Source of the DNA: Vibrio ruber DSM 16370
Lineage (GTDB): Bacteria; Pseudomonadota; Gammaproteobacteria; Enterobacterales; Vibrionaceae
Assembly (NCBI RefSeq): GCF_900163965.1
Contig: NZ_FULE01000049.1
Coordinates: 1 to 52,857, forward strand
Direction: 5' to 3'
DNA: 52,857 nucleotides
Shown here: positions 35,442 through 43,080 of the stretch, piece after piece
How positions within the stretch are numbered: position 1 is the stretch's first letter
Layout of the letters: every line of letters begins with the position of its first letter
Position numbers and translations under genes: made by a program
The notes under the pieces: generated by a model
The model's input: the letters and a program-made list of their open reading frames with translations, nothing else
What the model was told of the DNA's origin: nothing
Databases searched by the model: none

Positions 35442-35565
35442 ATATTTTAATTAAGGAGGATTTTTAAATTACTTCATTCGTATTTTTATTCAGTGGTGAT
35501 ATTAGAAAAACATCTATAAAAAATAATTTATGTTGTTTTAAATTCCAATAAATAGGGACATAAAA

Positions 35566-36756
35566 ATGAGAGCATTGAAATTAATTTCTGTATGTATTGC
35601 AGTGGGTTTACCAATGATATCTAATTCAGCTTTTGCTGATGATGATTTTAGATTTTTCGGATATGCACGTTATGGCGCTGCTTTTCAGGATAGTGATGAA
35701 CAGCGCGTTACAACCGCAGGGGCATTGAATGGCAACGCAACCGGTCGGTTAGGCAATGAAGATAATGGCGGAGAATTCGGTTTATCAAAAGGCTACACCA
35801 GTGATCTCGGTGACCAGTGGGATATTGTCGTGATGTTTGACCACTATTCCCAAGAATCCTGGGCGCAAAGTGGTACCGGTGGGGTTAAAGTCAAAAAAGC
35901 ATATGCGAGTGTGACTAATTTTGTTGATTCTCAACCCGAATTAAAGGTCTGGGCGGGACGAGATTTTCATCAACGTCCGCAAACGGGTCTGAATGACTAT
36001 TTTTGGATGACTCACGACGGACAAGGTGCCGGCTTTTATAATCTGAATCTGGGCGGTGCCAAACTTGACTTTGGTGCGGTCGGTCAAGTCCAAAGTGATC
36101 TGGTCGATGATAACGGCAAATATGCGGTGACGTCGAAACTACACGGTATTAACCTTTTTGATGATGCATCGGTTGAGTTTTATGCCAACTATGGTTTTGC
36201 ATCGAAAAAAGCACAAAAACAATCATATTATAATACGAGGGCATATCAGTTAGCGGCTGACTTTTCGATGTCTGGTCACCATCTCCTTTTCCGCTATGCT
36301 GATAATGCCAAAGACAGCGTATTTGATTTGACCAAAGATCAGCGTGCTTGGTTAGTCAGTTTTAACGGTGCGAACAATATTTCTGATCAGGCCGCGGTTG
36401 AGTATCTGGCAGCATATCAGTTCTTGGATGTGGCAGGGAATGAAGACCGGGCAAACTATAATGTGATTGTGCGACCCACGTATAATTGGGACAGCATTAA
36501 TTCAACATGGATAGAAGCAGGCTATAGCGTTGTCGATTATAAAGACATTAATGCCAAAAACAGCTCGTGGAAGGTAACATTCTCACAAAATATTGTGATT
36601 GGCTCACAACTGCCGGCACGCCCGATGTTGCGTTTCTATACCACGCTCGGTAAAGCAGACAATGAGTTTATTGGCTTCGATTCTAAAACAGGCAATATGC
36701 AGTCGAGCCAGTTAGATACATTGACGTTCGGTGCGATGTTTGAAGCTTGGTGGTAA
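35566..36756 (+). CDS. LamB-type carbohydrate porin
   Basis: A 396-residue outer-membrane barrel: signal peptide (residues 1-24, ending NSAFA), then FRFFGYARYGAAF, DQWDIVVMFDHYSQESW, LKVWAGRDFHQRPQTGLNDYFWMTHDGQGAGFYNLNLGGAKLDFG and a C-terminal aromatic end FGAMFEAWW. The WAGRDFHQR...DYFWM block is the maltoporin family signature. It probably lets gluco-oligosaccharides cross the outer membrane. It is a little shorter than LamB (420). It follows the lipoprotein gene by 124 bases, with a Shine-Dalgarno-like AAGGAGGA in between that serves no open frame. A terminator follows. Confidence 0.92.
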   Translation: MRALKLISVCIAVGLPMISNSAFADDDFRFFGYARYGAAFQDSDEQRVTTAGALNGNATGRLGNEDNGGEFGLSKGYTSDLGDQWDIVVMFDHYSQESWAQSGTGGVKVKKAYASVTNFVDSQPELKVWAGRDFHQRPQTGLNDYFWMTHDGQGAGFYNLNLGGAKLDFGAVGQVQSDLVDDNGKYAVTSKLHGINLFDDASVEFYANYGFASKKAQKQSYYNTRAYQLAADFSMSGHHLLFRYADNAKDSVFDLTKDQRAWLVSFNGANNISDQAAVEYLAAYQFLDVAGNEDRANYNVIVRPTYNWDSINSTWIEAGYSVVDYKDINAKNSSWKVTFSQNIVIGSQLPARPMLRFYTTLGKADNEFIGFDSKTGNMQSSQLDTLTFGAMFEAWW

Positions 36757-36784
36757 TGCGTTAGCCTCCTAAAAAGTAATCAAG

Positions 36785-36820
36785 ATCAACCTTATTGATC
36801 GTTCAGTAAGGTTGATTTTT
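36785..36820 (+). terminator. Intrinsic terminator of the porin gene
   Basis: ATCAACCTTA / TAAGGTTGAT with a 12-base loop and five T. It marks the end of the glucan locus. Beyond it, to 37080, I see no gene. Confidence 0.85.
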
Positions 36821-37080
36821 GGTATCGGCAGCAGGTCTTTCTCCGTCGCTTACCCTGCGCTCTTGATCTTCTCTGATGGCCTGACCTCCGGGCTCTGTTT
36901 GTTTCCTCGTGTTTTCTCTTCCTGCGGACAATATTCCCGCGGCCAATAAGTGGCGATTTGCTTGATATACACTATTATTTTATGGGAACGATGTCTCATC
37001 ATGTTTGATGCTTGAGAACGTTTCCGGCTGCTATGCTACGCTATAATCAGGATATGGTGAAAGGACAAGGAATAAGTCAG

Positions 37081-37419
37081 ATGACTGAAACACCGTTTTG
37101 TATGGTGCTGACAACGATTAACAGTCAGGAAGGTTGTCAGGCGATAGTCTCACGTCTATTGTCTGCCCAACTGGTCGCTTGTATTCAGACTCTTCCTATT
37201 AGCAGTCATTATCGTTGGGAGGGAGAGATTTGTACCGACCAAGAGATATTACTGCTGATGAAAACTCAGAGTCGCCACTATCAGGCTGTTGAGTCAGCGA
37301 TTCGGGAAGTCCATTCGTACGAAATCCCACAAATTATTCAAATCCCGGTGATGGATGGGTTTCAGGCCTACCTGCATTGGGTTGAAACCGTAACACTGCA
37401 TCCGGAAGAGCGGGGGTAA
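37081..37419 (+). CDS. cutA: CutA-family divalent cation tolerance protein
   Basis: A 112-residue protein, the same length as E. coli CutA. The family blocks are present: MVLTTINSQEGCQAIVSRLLSAQLVACIQ, SHYRWEGEI, ILLLMKTQ and HSYEIPQIIQIPV...YLHWV. It forms trimers, and the function in copper or other metal tolerance is debated. The ATG at 37081 has AGGA about 10 bases upstream and gives the family length; the frame stays open to 37012 without family features. It is not next to dsbD as in E. coli; the next gene, DnaJ-related, is on the same strand 232 bases on. Confidence 0.92.
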   Translation: MTETPFCMVLTTINSQEGCQAIVSRLLSAQLVACIQTLPISSHYRWEGEICTDQEILLLMKTQSRHYQAVESAIREVHSYEIPQIIQIPVMDGFQAYLHWVETVTLHPEERG

Positions 37420-37651
37420 ATAACTTATCGCTACTCGAGGTCTGAATAGCATATTTGATAGAACAAATGGGCATGTTCGCTGTTAAGATAAGTTGTAAAC
37501 GTCAGCGGTGTTGCGTGGCATTGGCAATAACGTCACAGAAAGAAGACCGGATGCGATGCGGATATAGGAAAATAGGGAAGAACAGGATAATCTTGTTCGA
37601 ATATCCTTCAACAGACAGACGGCAGTGAGAATGCTCTCAAGGAGTGCAGCA

Positions 37652-38299
37652 ATGTCAGGAAATCAGAGCTTACAAACAGTGTTCCATACAGAGATGGAAA
37701 ATCCACTGATTTGGCCTATTTTGGAAGTGCTGAAACGAGAATGCTCGGGCTGGAAAGTCCACACACTTTCAGCCCGGTTAAATGAGTTAGGTTATGTACC
37801 GGAATTAGATTCATCCCCGGGCAAGGATATTTTTAAACGTAACTTTTTGATTATGAATGCACTCTATCAACTGCAAGAGATGCTTTATCCCGAGCGCTGG
37901 CTACAGGTTGAGGCGATGGATATTGAGCTACGCTTGGTGAGCAGTCATGTGGCGTATTTCATTGATCAGGCTGATCCGCTCCGCATGTATTATACCGACT
38001 GGAGCAATTATGAAGCGAGTGAAGGTGAAGTCAAACGCCTGTTGAATGAATTCTGGACCCGTTACCGGCAATACATTGGTCAGGATGACAATGTGACCGA
38101 TATGGATCGAGCCAGAGCGTTACGGTTATTTGAATTGCCAGTTGATGCCAGTGACACGGAAATTCGTAAGACATGGCGCAAGCTGGCGTTACGCTGGCAT
38201 CCGGACCGCGATAATGGCGATACAGAAAGATTCCGAACTTTATGTGAAGCATGGCATATCTTACGTCAGACGGCTGCGGACAGAGTAATACATGGGTGA
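37652..38299 (+). CDS. DnaJ-related protein with C-terminal J domain
   Basis: A 215-residue protein: an N-terminal DnaJ-related domain (NPLIWPILEVLKREC ... LHTLSARLNELGYV-like ... RNFLIMNALYQLQEML) and a J domain at about 150-207 with the HPD motif in WRKLALRWHPDRDNGD, the site that stimulates Hsp70 ATPase. It lacks the zinc-finger and glycine-rich parts of DnaJ, so it is a specialised co-chaperone of DnaK. The start at 37652 has AAGGAG about 7 bases upstream; an upstream GTG at 37625 is less likely. Its stop codon sits at the edge of a small hairpin (38295-38309). Confidence 0.9.
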   Translation: MSGNQSLQTVFHTEMENPLIWPILEVLKRECSGWKVHTLSARLNELGYVPELDSSPGKDIFKRNFLIMNALYQLQEMLYPERWLQVEAMDIELRLVSSHVAYFIDQADPLRMYYTDWSNYEASEGEVKRLLNEFWTRYRQYIGQDDNVTDMDRARALRLFELPVDASDTEIRKTWRKLALRWHPDRDNGDTERFRTLCEAWHILRQTAADRVIHG

Positions 38300-38386
38300 C
38301 GCTGTCACCTTTGCAATTATTCTACATCTTTCTGGTGCGCTCCGTCTTTCATGAGTCTTAACTGTCTTTGATCAACATGAACAGCA

Positions 38387-40282
38387 TTAATTGATCTGCC
38401 GTAATGGAGATTGGGATTGCTGTTCCAGATTATTTTCAAACACATCAGCAGGCACTGGCCGTCCGTATAAGAATCCTTGTCCGTAGTCACAACCTTCCGC
38501 GATGATAAATTGCTCTTGCGCTTCTGTCTCAACCCCTTCAATGATGATCTGCAATTTGAGTTTTTTAGCGACTTGGATGATAGAGCGTACAATTTCTTTG
38601 TCTTCTTCACTCTCTTCCAATGCGTGCACAAAGCTTTTATCAATTTTAATACAGTCGAAAGGAAATTTTTTCAGGTAACTGAATGACGCATAGCCGGTAC
38701 CGAAGTCATCGAGTGATAGGGTGATACCGAGTTCATGAAGGATCTGAAGAATATCGCCGGCCACTTTCTCATCAGTGATCAAACCGCTTTCCGTAACTTC
38801 TATTTCCAGATGATGAGCTGGTAGTTGATAGGCTTGCAAAAACTGTTTGACCTGGTCGACAAAGCGAATGTCTCGTAATTGCTTCGCTGACACATTGACT
38901 GCGATTTTAAAATCGCTCAGGTAGCGCGTCCATTGACTGGCTTTTTCAATTGCTGTTTTCAGCACAAAGTTTCCGACCTCAAATATCAGACCATTTTTTT
39001 CTGCCAGATGAATCAGTGTTTCACTGGAGATTTCTCCCAATACGGGATGACGCCAGCGCAATAAAGCCTCTGCACCGCTCCAAAGCCGGGTGGTCGGGCA
39101 GACTTTCGGCTGAAAATAGAGCATCAGATCGCCATTTCTGACCGCATGAAGCAGATAGTTTTCTAACTGATGCAGGCGGAGTTGAGATTGAGCGAGTGCT
39201 TCTGAATGGTAGTAATACAAATGGCCGGAATCTTTGCACGAAATCATCGCTGCGGAAGCTTGCTCAAGCAGCTCGGTAACAGTAGTGTTTTCACCGGAAA
39301 TAGCAATGCCAATATAAGCATGTAAGTGAATCGACTGATGATGAATATTAAAGACAGCTTTGCTCATCGACACCAATTTCTCACAAAGTATATCTACATC
39401 ATGTTTGAGATGACTGGACTGAACAATCAGTACCAGATCGGTGGAATTGGGCCGGGCCGTTAACAGTTCAACATCTTCGAGTTCCTGTAAGTCGAGCTGT
39501 GCATGATAGTGTTTCAGTACGTTTTCCCATTCCTGATAACCAAAACGTGTTTGCAGATGGCGGGCATTGCTGAAGCCGACATGGATGACGGCAAATTTTT
39601 CCTCGCTTGCGGCATAGGTTACCAAACGAGTTTTCAGCTCGTCTTCAAGTGCGAAGCGGTTGAGAAACCCCGTGCTGGGATCGTGGCGTTTATTATATTG
39701 CAACTGGCGTTCGACGATTTTGCGGCGATCGATTTCCTGATGCAAGGTTTGAGTCAGACTGACGTAGTCTACCGTATCATGAGAGAGCGTATTTTCAATG
39801 TAGTGGTTGAGTCGATTGATCTCGGATTGTTGAGTCAGTATTTTCAAATGAGACTCGATCGCGGACTGAAAATTTTCCAGTAGCTGAAATTCAATCTCAT
39901 GAAAATGGTGTATCTGGCTATCGACAATCACTAACATCCCAAAAGGTATTTGATTGGGGAAATGAAGTGGCAGACCCGCATAGGACATGACCGGATCCGG
40001 TAAATAAGTCGAAAGTGTCGGCTCTTCTTCAATATCGGAAACCCAAAGCGGCTGCCTTGAATCGAGAACAATCTGATGGAGTGGACAAGCACTGAGCTCA
40101 TCAAGGTTGAGTGCGCCCGGAGAATGATGATTGTGACATATCCGCTCGTTCATACCTTCACGACAGCGTAACAGTATCACCGTCGGAGAAGAGAGAATCC
40201 CCGCAGCGAGATTCACAATATTTTGCCAGTTATCCAGAATATATTCCGGAATGATCAAATGGTTCGGGTGGTTATTTGGCAT
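38387..40282 (-). CDS. GAF-GGDEF-EAL protein, probable c-di-GMP phosphodiesterase
   Basis: A 631-residue cytosolic protein: GAF-like domain at about 15-150 (PSPTVILLRCREG ... GMLVIVDSQ), a linker coiled coil at about 150-195, a GGDEF-like domain at about 200-370 whose signature position reads NSTDL and is degenerate, and a full EAL domain at about 380-620. EAL residues are intact: E405 in EALLRW, NVSAKQL, EVTES, DDFGTGYASF, IKIDKSF, IEGVET and GQGFLYGRP. It likely degrades c-di-GMP under control of the GAF sensor. It is independent of the PAS protein at 9514, but is built on the same pattern of inactive GGDEF plus active EAL. Confidence 0.92.
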   Translation of the reverse strand: MPNNHPNHLIIPEYILDNWQNIVNLAAGILSSPTVILLRCREGMNERICHNHHSPGALNLDELSACPLHQIVLDSRQPLWVSDIEEEPTLSTYLPDPVMSYAGLPLHFPNQIPFGMLVIVDSQIHHFHEIEFQLLENFQSAIESHLKILTQQSEINRLNHYIENTLSHDTVDYVSLTQTLHQEIDRRKIVERQLQYNKRHDPSTGFLNRFALEDELKTRLVTYAASEEKFAVIHVGFSNARHLQTRFGYQEWENVLKHYHAQLDLQELEDVELLTARPNSTDLVLIVQSSHLKHDVDILCEKLVSMSKAVFNIHHQSIHLHAYIGIAISGENTTVTELLEQASAAMISCKDSGHLYYYHSEALAQSQLRLHQLENYLLHAVRNGDLMLYFQPKVCPTTRLWSGAEALLRWRHPVLGEISSETLIHLAEKNGLIFEVGNFVLKTAIEKASQWTRYLSDFKIAVNVSAKQLRDIRFVDQVKQFLQAYQLPAHHLEIEVTESGLITDEKVAGDILQILHELGITLSLDDFGTGYASFSYLKKFPFDCIKIDKSFVHALEESEEDKEIVRSIIQVAKKLKLQIIIEGVETEAQEQFIIAEGCDYGQGFLYGRPVPADVFENNLEQQSQSPLRQIN

Positions 40283-40342
40283 GTTGTGATATTCCTGAGC
40301 TCAGCTGTTCCATAAAAGTCAGCACTCTATTTATAATCTAGC

Positions 40343-40373
40343 AAAAAAAAGCTTCGAGCACATACCCGAAGCT
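40343..40373 (-). terminator. Intrinsic terminator of fabV
   Basis: On the minus strand AGCTTCG, 10-base loop, CGAAGCT then a T-run of eight. It lies 33 bases past the fabV stop. Confidence 0.8.
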
Positions 40374-40405
40374 ATAAAAACATCAGAGTGAGCACGATAT
40401 CATCG

Positions 40406-41614
40406 TTATTCTTTTGTTGCGACTTTGATAAAAGGGCGGAGATCGACCGGTGCATGCTCATCAATGGTCGGCCAGTGGAAACCGTTCAAGCGCATAAATG
40501 CTGTTTTGAAATTCTGATAAGCTTCAAGCTGAGAAAAATTATCGGCACTGATTTGTGTCACTAGCTGTTGTGTTTTGGTTTGAACTTGCGGAGAAAGTTC
40601 GCGTTCATCCAGACGAATCAATCGTTCGCCATCAACAGGCACTCTCTCTGAGCCATACAGTTTTTCGGTGAACAGGCGTTGCATTTGGGTGTTACAGTTT
40701 TCATTCATGCCTAAAGATTGCATGGCCTGATTCAAAGCAATCAAATAAGGACTCAGGCCGGGGATAAAGATACTGGCCCGGGTGATTAAAGCCTGACAAA
40801 CCACCGCATAAGCGTTACCACCATAATTGGCGAGCTTTAAGTTGAGAGAGTGACTGGTTTGGTGTAAATCGACTTTGGCTCGTCCCAGTGTGCCGTCCAG
40901 ATAGATGGGATGAGTTAATGCTGAGCCGATATAAGAAAACGCAACGGACTGACAACCATCAGCGATCGATTCTGCATTAATGAGTGCATCGATCCATGCT
41001 TCCCAGTCTTCACCGCCCATCACTTTGAGCGTCGAGTCGATCTCTTCTTCTAAAGCGGGTTCAAGGGTGACATTTTGCCATTGGTCTTGACCCAAATCGA
41101 GCAGGACACTCTGTATGGACTGACCAATCGGTTTGATGGCGGAGTACCAGAAGCTGTCACCATTTTCTGTTTTGCGACGTTTACCGGAGGCGACACTGTA
41201 AATGATGAGATCGACTTCGCCTTCAAAGTAAGTCTCAATCGCTTCGATCACGGCTTCTTTGGTTTGGCGGGAAAATACATCGCCCTGAATATTAACCGCA
41301 GTCCGACCTTCACGCTGCGCGTACTGTTTGAAATAGTAATTGTTGTAGAACCCGGCACTACCGGAGTGGTTCGTCTGTGGTGGTGTATCGAGAGAGACAC
41401 CAATGGTATCAGCCTCTGCGCCGCCAAATGTGAGTGCGATACGGGCGGCAAGCCCCAGCCCGGAAGATGCACCTAAGATGAGCACTCGCTTGGGACCGTG
41501 TTGAATCGGCGTTGCGGTCTTCGCATACTGAATTTGTTGTATAATCGATTGCTCGCAACCATAAGGATGTGCGCTATGTGCAACAACGCCATTGATCTTC
41601 GGGGTTATGTGCAT
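40406..41614 (-). CDS. fabV: FabV-family enoyl-ACP/trans-2-enoyl-CoA reductase (divergent paralogue)
   Basis: A 402-residue FabV, the family length. It carries the N-terminal NGVVAHSAHPYGCE, the NAD-binding RVLILGASSGLGLAARIAL, TLKVMGGEDWEAW and SYIGSALTHPIYLDGTLGRAK with the Y-x8-K catalytic pair, so activity is plausible. Several positions differ from the housekeeping FabV of V. cholerae as I recall it (for example VASGKRRKTENGDSFWYS in place of LATGVR-like), so this looks like the second, FabV2-type copy known in some vibrios. The start at 41614 (MHITPKI) has AGGG 7-10 bases upstream; a longer frame to 41689 adds no family sequence. It reduces enoyl chains in fatty-acid synthesis, and FabV enzymes are often triclosan-resistant. 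Confidence 0.9.
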   Translation of the reverse strand: MHITPKINGVVAHSAHPYGCEQSIIQQIQYAKTATPIQHGPKRVLILGASSGLGLAARIALTFGGAEADTIGVSLDTPPQTNHSGSAGFYNNYYFKQYAQREGRTAVNIQGDVFSRQTKEAVIEAIETYFEGEVDLIIYSVASGKRRKTENGDSFWYSAIKPIGQSIQSVLLDLGQDQWQNVTLEPALEEEIDSTLKVMGGEDWEAWIDALINAESIADGCQSVAFSYIGSALTHPIYLDGTLGRAKVDLHQTSHSLNLKLANYGGNAYAVVCQALITRASIFIPGLSPYLIALNQAMQSLGMNENCNTQMQRLFTEKLYGSERVPVDGERLIRLDERELSPQVQTKTQQLVTQISADNFSQLEAYQNFKTAFMRLNGFHWPTIDEHAPVDLRPFIKVATKE

Positions 41615-41753
41615 GTCGGTTACCCTGTGATGATGAAATCTCATGATGAACAGAAAACAATGTAAACGTGTCGAATTTTCAATTAACACATAAGCTACAT
41701 TAACGCAAAATTGACTGATGTTTATTGAGCTAGGGCAGTAAAAACCGAACTAG

Positions 41754-42398
41754 TCATGATGATGACATACCTGAGTCAGTCGATGAGGCCATTAAAGGGC
41801 TCAACTGTTGTGCCATCCATTCGGCAATCCAGGGTTGGGCTTTTTCATTCGGGTGGAGTCCATCGGATTTCATCCACTCCGGGCGGATAATGACCTGTTC
41901 CAGAAAAAACGGCAGTAGCGGAACTTGTTTTTCCTGCGCCAGTTTCGGATATATAGCAGCGAAAGCGTTGCTATAGCGCTTGCCATAGTTCGGCGGGATG
42001 CGAATCTGCATCAGAATTGCCTGCGCACCGGATTGGGTGACGAGATCAATCATCCGGGCGAGGTTTTGTTGCGGAATTTGTGGTGAGAAACCGCGGAGCC
42101 CGTCGTTGGCTCCCAGTTCGAGCAGCACATAATCTGGTGTATGTTGCTGTAACAGCTGTGGTAAACGAGTCAAACTGTTACCAGTTGTATCACCAGAGAT
42201 ACTGGCGTTGACGACAGTGACCGAGCGGTTGTACTTTTGTAAGGCTTGAGCAAGTAAACTCGGCCATGCCTGATCGACGGACATTTGGTAACCGGCACTT
42301 AAACTATCACCGACAATCAGTAACCGGGCATTATGAGCCTGTAATGAATGAGCCTGTAACGAAAAAGTCAAAACCAGAAGAAAGGATAACCATCGCAT
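41754..42398 (-). CDS. tesA: Thioesterase I / protease I / lysophospholipase L1
   Basis: A 214-residue periplasmic SGNH hydrolase. A signal peptide (1-21) contains a tandem SLQAH-SLQAH repeat. Catalytic Ser is in GDSLSAGY at residue 32; GANDGLRG and DGLHPN supply the other SGNH residues (Asn and Asp/His). It hydrolyses acyl thioesters and lysophospholipids. It is divergent from ybbA, as in E. coli, and the two ATG codons overlap: they share the CATG at 42396-42399, so each promoter must lie inside the other's gene. It lacks the longer C-terminus of some homologues. Confidence 0.93.
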   Translation of the reverse strand: MRWLSFLLVLTFSLQAHSLQAHNARLLIVGDSLSAGYQMSVDQAWPSLLAQALQKYNRSVTVVNASISGDTTGNSLTRLPQLLQQHTPDYVLLELGANDGLRGFSPQIPQQNLARMIDLVTQSGAQAILMQIRIPPNYGKRYSNAFAAIYPKLAQEKQVPLLPFFLEQVIIRPEWMKSDGLHPNEKAQPWIAEWMAQQLSPLMASSTDSGMSSS

Positions 42399-43080
42399 GA
42401 CCAACACACCTGTGATTTCTGCAAAATATCTGAGTAAAACAGTGTCTACGAATCAGCAGAATTTGACAATTGTTAAAGACGCTCATTTTGATATTTATCC
42501 AGCAGAAAGCGTTGCCATTGTCGGGACTTCCGGAGCCGGGAAATCGACCCTGATGGCACTGTTATCCGGACTGGATATTGCCTCCTCGGGTGATGTGGCG
42601 CTGTTTGGGCAGTCACTCAGTGCGCTCGACGATGAGCAGCGGGCTGCCATACGCAGCGAATCGGTTGGCTTTATTTTTCAGAATTTTTTACTGATTCCCA
42701 GTTTGTCAGCATTGGATAATGTGACATTGCCTTGTCTACTCCGGGGAGAGCCTGAAGACCGGACACGGGCGACGTCACTGCTAAACGCTGTCGGACTGGG
42801 CGAGCGGCTTCACCATACACCAGCGCAGCTCTCTGGGGGCGAGCAACAACGGGTCGCCATTGCGCGGGCGTTTATGATTCAGCCTAAAATTCTGTTTGCT
42901 GATGAACCGACGGGAAACCTCGATCAAAAGACGGCAGCGGTGGTGATTGAACTTCTGTTCCGGCTCAATGAAGAGTTCGGAACCACGCTGGTATTGGTCA
43001 CTCATGACCCAGAGCTGGCACAACGCTGTCAGCGACGGTTGCATATGAGTGAAGGGCAGATCGAGGAGGTTGGATCATGA
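42397..43080 (+). CDS. ybbA: ABC transporter ATP-binding protein, YbbA type
   Basis: A 227-residue LolD/MacB-like ATPase: Walker A GTSGAGKST at 43-51, signature LSGGEQQRVAIARAF, Walker B ILFADEPTGNLD, H-loop VTHD. It works with the FtsX-type permease encoded by the next gene, with which it overlaps by 4 bases (ATGA). The substrate is unknown; E. coli YbbAP is likewise poorly defined. The start at 42397 has AAGGA about 10 bases upstream and overlaps the start of tesA on the other strand. Confidence 0.93.
   Translation: MTNTPVISAKYLSKTVSTNQQNLTIVKDAHFDIYPAESVAIVGTSGAGKSTLMALLSGLDIASSGDVALFGQSLSALDDEQRAAIRSESVGFIFQNFLLIPSLSALDNVTLPCLLRGEPEDRTRATSLLNAVGLGERLHHTPAQLSGGEQQRVAIARAFMIQPKILFADEPTGNLDQKTAAVVIELLFRLNEEFGTTLVLVTHDPELAQRCQRRLHMSEGQIEEVGS

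Noticed and set aside
35450..35566. Small gene after the AAGGAGGA sequence following the lipoprotein gene
   Set aside because: A good ribosome-binding sequence is present, but no start codon at proper distance opens a frame of useful length.
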